Shown here: piece by piece, positions 60,467 to 64,000 of the stretch
Numbering within the stretch: position 1 is the stretch's first letter
Layout: each line of letters starts with the position of its first letter
Source of the DNA: Maricaulis virginensis
Lineage (GTDB): Bacteria; Pseudomonadota; Alphaproteobacteria; Caulobacterales; Maricaulaceae
Assembly (NCBI RefSeq): GCF_027922185.1
Contig: NZ_BSFE01000013.1
Coordinates: 31,676 to 95,675 of the forward strand
Reading direction: 5' to 3'
DNA length: 64,000 nt
Notes under the pieces: generated by a model
What the model saw: the letters and a program-made list of their open reading frames with translations, nothing else
What the model was told of the DNA's origin: nothing
Database searches by the model: none
Made by a program: the position numbers and the translations under genes

Positions 60467-62359
60467 ATGTCCCTGACCGCTTCCAAGCCGATCATCCGCC
60501 GCCTGCCGCCGGAAACCGTCAACCGCATCGCCGCCGGCGAGGTGGTCGAGCGGCCGGCCTCCGTGGTCAAGGAACTCGCCGAGAATGCGCTGGACGCCGG
60601 GGCGACGCGGATCGACATCGCCGCCGAGGGTGGCGGTCTGGTGCGTCTCGTGATCGAGGATGACGGCAAGGGGATGAGCGAGGCCGAGCTCGCCCTGTGC
60701 ATCGAACGCCACGCCACCTCGAAACTGCCCGTCGGCGAGGACGGGCGCGACGATCTTCTCAATATCGGCACCATGGGCTTTCGCGGCGAGGCGCTGCCCT
60801 CGATCGGCTCCATTGCGCGCCTGTCCATCACCAGCCAGGCGAAGGGCGAGGGCGATGCCTTCACCATCGGTGTCGAGGGCGGCCAGACCCATGGCACCGC
60901 CCCGGCGGCACCGCTGGGCCGTGGCGGCACGCGGATCGAGGTGCGCGATCTTTTCTACGCCACGCCGGCGCGGCTGAAATTCCTCAAGAGCGAGCGCTCG
61001 GAAAACCAGGCCATCACCGATGTGGTCAAACGCCTGGCCATGTCGCGGCCGGATGTCGGCTTCCACCTCACCCTCGACGGGCGCAAGCGTTTCGGTGTCG
61101 CCGCCGAGCGCGGCGATGAGGCCGAGGCGGGCAAGGCGCGCATGTCGGCCATGCTCGGCGCCGATTTCGGCGATAATGCGCTGGCGGTCGACCAGGAGCG
61201 CGAGGGCGTGCGCGTGCACGGTTTTGCCAGCCTGCCCACCTTCTCGCGCGGCTCCGCCCAGCACCAGTATCTCTTCGTCAATGGCCGGCCGGTACGCGAC
61301 AAGCTGCTGCACGGTGCCATCCGCGGCGCCTACCAGGACTTCCTCGCCCGCGACCGGCATCCCGTCGTGGCGCTGAATGTCGACCTGCCGACGCATCTGG
61401 TCGACGTCAATGTCCATCCGGCCAAGGCCGAGGTGCGCTTCCGCGATGCCGGACTGGTGCGCGGCCTGATCGTCGGCTCTCTCCGCCATGCGCTGGCTGC
61501 CGCCGGCCACCGGGCCTCGACCACTGTCGCCGGCTTCGCGCTGGGGCGGGTGCGTCCGGAAGGGGCGCCGCCGCCGGGCCAGCCCTACCAGTCCGCCGCG
61601 CATCATGTCGCTGCCTGGGGCCGCCCGCCGGCGCCCGCCGAGCCCGTCCAGGGCCAGGTTTTCGATCCGGGCATGTCGGCCCGTGTCGAACCCGATGCGC
61701 CCTGGTCCTCACCATCTGCACCGGAGCCGGGTCTCGAGGTCGCCGAGCACCAGGCCCAGGCCGCCGCGCCGTCGCCGGACTGGCCGCTCGGCATCGCCCG
61801 CGCGCAATTGCACGAGACCTATGTCGTCGCCCAGACGCGCGACGGCATTGTTATCGTCGACCAGCACGCCGCCCATGAACGCCTTGTCTATGAGCGCATG
61901 AAAAAGATGATCGCGGAAACCGGGGTACAGCGTCAGCAATTGCTGGTGCCCGAGATCGTCGATCTCGACGAGGCCGAGGTCCGCCGCATTCTCGAACGCG
62001 CCGAAGAGCTGGAAGAGCTGGGCCTCGTGGTCGAGTCCTTCGGTCCGGGCGCTGTCGCGGTGCGCGAAACGCCGGCCCTTCTCAAACGCCTCGACGTGCA
62101 GGGCCTGATCCGCGACCTCGCCGACGATCTGGCGGAAACCGACCAGGCCCTGTCGCTGAAGGAAAAGCTGGAAGACGTCGTCGGCACCATGGCCTGCCAC
62201 GGCTCCGTCCGCTCCGGCCGCCGCCTCACCGGGGAGGAAATGAACGCTCTCCTGCGCGAAATGGAGGCCACCCCCCATTCCGGCCAGTGCAATCACGGCC
62301 GCCCCACCTATGTCGAACTGAAACTCGCCGACATCGAACGCCTGTTCGGGCGGCGGTAG
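60467..62359 (+). CDS. mutL: DNA mismatch repair protein MutL with endonuclease motif
   Basis: Links MutS recognition to strand incision. The 630-residue protein has a GHKL ATPase (about 1-330: KELAENALDAGATRIDI, IEDDGKGMSE, GFRGEALPSIGSIARL), a Pro/Ala-rich linker (about 365-440) and a dimerisation domain. The latter contains DQHAAHERLVYE, matching the metal-dependent endonuclease motif DQHA-x2-E-x4-E, and QCNHGRP near the end. MutL carries its own nuclease in bacteria that lack MutH. The ATG at 60467 is the start nearest the conserved core. Confidence 0.97.
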   Translation: MSLTASKPIIRRLPPETVNRIAAGEVVERPASVVKELAENALDAGATRIDIAAEGGGLVRLVIEDDGKGMSEAELALCIERHATSKLPVGEDGRDDLLNIGTMGFRGEALPSIGSIARLSITSQAKGEGDAFTIGVEGGQTHGTAPAAPLGRGGTRIEVRDLFYATPARLKFLKSERSENQAITDVVKRLAMSRPDVGFHLTLDGRKRFGVAAERGDEAEAGKARMSAMLGADFGDNALAVDQEREGVRVHGFASLPTFSRGSAQHQYLFVNGRPVRDKLLHGAIRGAYQDFLARDRHPVVALNVDLPTHLVDVNVHPAKAEVRFRDAGLVRGLIVGSLRHALAAAGHRASTTVAGFALGRVRPEGAPPPGQPYQSAAHHVAAWGRPPAPAEPVQGQVFDPGMSARVEPDAPWSSPSAPEPGLEVAEHQAQAAAPSPDWPLGIARAQLHETYVVAQTRDGIVIVDQHAAHERLVYERMKKMIAETGVQRQQLLVPEIVDLDEAEVRRILERAEELEELGLVVESFGPGAVAVRETPALLKRLDVQGLIRDLADDLAETDQALSLKEKLEDVVGTMACHGSVRSGRRLTGEEMNALLREMEATPHSGQCNHGRPTYVELKLADIERLFGRR

Positions 62360-62366
62360 GCAAAAT

Positions 62367-62443
62367 CAGGGCTCGCCCCGCTTGCGGGGGAGCTGTCCGC
62401 GAAGCGGACTGAGGGGGGCGGCGCATAAGCGCCGCGGAGCGCG
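62367..62443. repeat. Dispersed intergenic repeat, family A copy 3
   Basis: CAGGGCTCGCCCCGCTTGCG, GGGGAGCTGTCCGC, then GAAGCGGAC and the hairpin GGCGGCGCATAAGCGCCGC. The first 36 bases match the copy at 24533. It lies between convergent mutL and the antiporter gene. Confidence 0.8.
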
Positions 62444-62473
62444 AAGCGCGCACTAGAAAAGCGCGCACTAGAA
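62444..62473. repeat. 15-bp tandem duplication at the antiporter stop codon
   Basis: AAGCGCGCACTAGAA occurs twice in tandem (62444-62458, 62459-62473). The antiporter stop (CTA on the plus strand, 62468-62470) lies in the second unit. Confidence 0.9.
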
Positions 62474-63748
62474 CCGTGAGCGCTTCAGATCCGAACCGTG
62501 CTCCACCTGCGCGAATTCGGCCAGGGCGTCGCGGTCGCCGCGGGCGTCCAGCCGGCGGGCATAGAGGGCGGCCAGCGGCCCTGCGCTCAGCCCGTGCAGG
62601 ATGATGCTCAGCCCCACCGTGATCGAGACCGCCGCGACCAGCGGGGCTGCGTCGCTGCTGCCCAGCCGGCCTTCCACGATCAGTGCGAAGACGATCGAGG
62701 CGAGGCCGCGCGGGCCGAACCAGCCGAAGAAAAGCCGGGTACTGGTCAGAAGGCCCGTTCCGGTGAGGCTCAGCCAGATCGCCAGGGGGCGCACCAGGAC
62801 AAGGCTGACGAGGGCATAGGCCACAGCGCGCCAGTCCGGCGCTTCCAGCGCATCGGGCAGGAGGATGGCGCCGAAGATCACGAAAGTGATGAGGGCCAGC
62901 AATTGCCCCTCGGTCTCGCCGAAGGAGATCACGGGCTGGCGGGCGCGCCGGGCAAACCGTCCGAAGGCCATGCCGCCGGTGAAGGCGGCGATGAAGCCAT
63001 TGCCGCCGATCAGGCTGGCCCCGGCATAGGCCGCGACCGCCAGGGCGACGGCGCTGAGACGCTCGAACACCTTGTCCATCTCGCCGGCTTTCACCGCGCG
63101 CTCGACCAGGCGCCCGCCCAGCCCGCCGGCGGCAAGGCCGACCAGAACGCCCAGCCCGATCTGGGCCAGCAGGAAGCCGGACCAGTGCGCCAGCGGATGG
63201 CTGTCCGGGGTCTCGGCCGACGCCCCCGCCAGCGCCAGGAAGATGAAGACCAGCGGCAGGGCGAGCCCGTCATTCAGCCCGCTCTCGGCATTGATTGTCT
63301 GTTTGATCCGCACCGGCAGCCGCTCGTCGACCAGCACCGAGCGCGCCAGCGCCGCATCGGTCGGCGCCAGCATGGTTGCCAGGAGGGCCGCCTGCCACAG
63401 GTCGAGATCCGGCAGCAAGACAAGCGCCGCCCCCGTCCCGATCAGCACGGCCAGCGGGATGCCGATCAGCAGCATGCGCGCCGGTACGGCCTGATCGGCA
63501 TGCAGGAGCCGCAGATCGATCCCGGCCGCGTCCGCAAACAGCACCAGCACAAGGGTCAGCTCGGCCAGCACCGCGATCTGGTGCGAGGCGATATTGACAT
63601 CGAACAGGTCGAGCGCGGCCGTGCCGATCAGCACGCCCAGTGCAGCAAACACGATCGGCGCCGTCAGACTGATCCGGCGCAGATGCCGCGCCACCAGGCC
63701 GTAACCCAGTATGGCCAGCGCGATCAGGAGCAGGGCAGGCGATTCCAT
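62468..63748 (-). CDS. CPA1-family cation:proton antiporter
   Basis: A 426-residue inner-membrane protein with about 12 hydrophobic helices. Recognisable parts are the ATMLAPTDAALARSVLVDER segment (helix 5 with the Thr-Asp pair), NAESGLNDGLALPLVFIFLA (the ND ion-binding pair, about 153-172), GNGFIAAFTGGMAFGRFARR and FFGWFGPRGLASIVFAL. It should exchange Na+ or K+ for H+. The C-terminal cytoplasmic tail is short and charged (HGSDLKRSRF), without a TrkA domain. Confidence 0.93.
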   Translation of the reverse strand: MESPALLLIALAILGYGLVARHLRRISLTAPIVFAALGVLIGTAALDLFDVNIASHQIAVLAELTLVLVLFADAAGIDLRLLHADQAVPARMLLIGIPLAVLIGTGAALVLLPDLDLWQAALLATMLAPTDAALARSVLVDERLPVRIKQTINAESGLNDGLALPLVFIFLALAGASAETPDSHPLAHWSGFLLAQIGLGVLVGLAAGGLGGRLVERAVKAGEMDKVFERLSAVALAVAAYAGASLIGGNGFIAAFTGGMAFGRFARRARQPVISFGETEGQLLALITFVIFGAILLPDALEAPDWRAVAYALVSLVLVRPLAIWLSLTGTGLLTSTRLFFGWFGPRGLASIVFALIVEGRLGSSDAAPLVAAVSITVGLSIILHGLSAGPLAALYARRLDARGDRDALAEFAQVEHGSDLKRSRF

Positions 63749-63834
63749 AGCTCAAGGTTAGCGCGCGGAATGAACAGCGTCTTCCTTCTCCCTTTTTGGC
63801 GATGAGGAGCGCTCTTCCCCTGAACAACACCCCG

Positions 63835-63950
63835 TTTTTCCCGGAAGCGCGCAGCGCTGTCCGGGACCGACTGGAAGCGGCTCACGCTTCACGTTGCCCG
63901 GTCGGTCCCGGATCTGCGGCCCGCTTCTGCGGGCCTTCGTCCGGGAAAAA
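63835..63950. repeat. REPIN-like element, family E
   Basis: The left arm TTTTTCCCGGA ... GTCCGGGACCGAC (63835-63871) and the right arm starting GTCGGTCCCGGA (63901) and ending TCCGGGAAAAA (63950) are inverted copies with differing internal hairpins. It lies upstream of the antiporter gene, which reads away from it. Confidence 0.8.
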
Positions 63951-64000
63951 TTTGGAGGGTGGAAGACAGAGTGAGAGCGCCGCACCAAACACCGTCACCC
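63951..64000. other. Window end, no feature recognised
   Basis: The last 50 bp carry no supported gene start or stop. A coding region on either strand may begin just outside. Confidence 0.4.

Overview
This 64-kb window is GC-rich, densely coded chromosomal DNA from an alphaproteobacterium. It looks most like the stalked/budding aquatic lineage around Hyphomonadaceae and Maricaulaceae (an inference from gene content). Supporting signs are a TipF-like degenerate EAL protein, a DUF3035/BamF lipoprotein behind lspA, an alphaproteobacterial-type HisRS, a HIG1 gene near pduO and etfBA, an ECF sigma/DUF6768 pair, SapC, several TonB-dependent receptors, and a CIRCE-controlled groESL. I found no rRNA, tRNA, CRISPR array, prophage or transposase gene. 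Fifty-nine protein genes are called, one of them cut by the left edge.

Layout. 1-6.5 kb: a truncated TonB receptor divergent from a beta-propeller phytase lipoprotein with a possible Pho box between them, then a membrane-anchored AraC regulator and an amidohydrolase separated by a 24-bp perfect palindrome. 6.5-12.3 kb: etfBA, YceI, PduO-type adenosyltransferase, a beta-lactamase-fold hydrolase, HIG1 and Rieske oxygenase. 12.3-20.2 kb: envelope hypotheticals, GluQRS with an in-frame 18-bp tandem repeat, alpha/beta hydrolase, HNH protein, RcnB-like protein, class D beta-lactamase, and the ECF sigma/DUF6768 operon. 20.3-33.5 kb: rpoH, a DUF481 barrel, YhhN, Fes-like esterase, a trypsin-fold protease with three Cys-rich repeats, PhzF, a CxxS thioredoxin-like protein, an ABC exporter, a chemoreceptor and a thioesterase.

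33.5-44 kb: zur divergent from a TonB receptor with two acidic/histidine-rich loops and a near-consensus Zur box between them, which reads as a zinc-uptake module; then ompW, sapC, a DsbD-type reductase, hisS, a candidate small RNA and a highly charged helical protein. 44-54.4 kb: GH3 hexosaminidase, S9 peptidase, groESL with CIRCE, an OmpA lipoprotein, tipF, a HAD hydrolase and the cheY-cheZ pair. 54.4-64 kb: MaoC hydratase, the housekeeping run ribF-ileS-lspA-bamF, mutL and a CPA1 antiporter.

The most unusual structure outside genes is a set of dispersed intergenic repeats built as inverted REP doublets (REPIN-like). Two copies of one family, 6.8 kb apart, are each exactly 122 bp with near-identical arms and unrelated spacers. 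Other families occur at 14.85, 24.5, 28.4, 50.6, 60.2, 62.4 and 63.8 kb. No RAYT transposase lies in the window. All motif calls were made by eye without searches or folding software.
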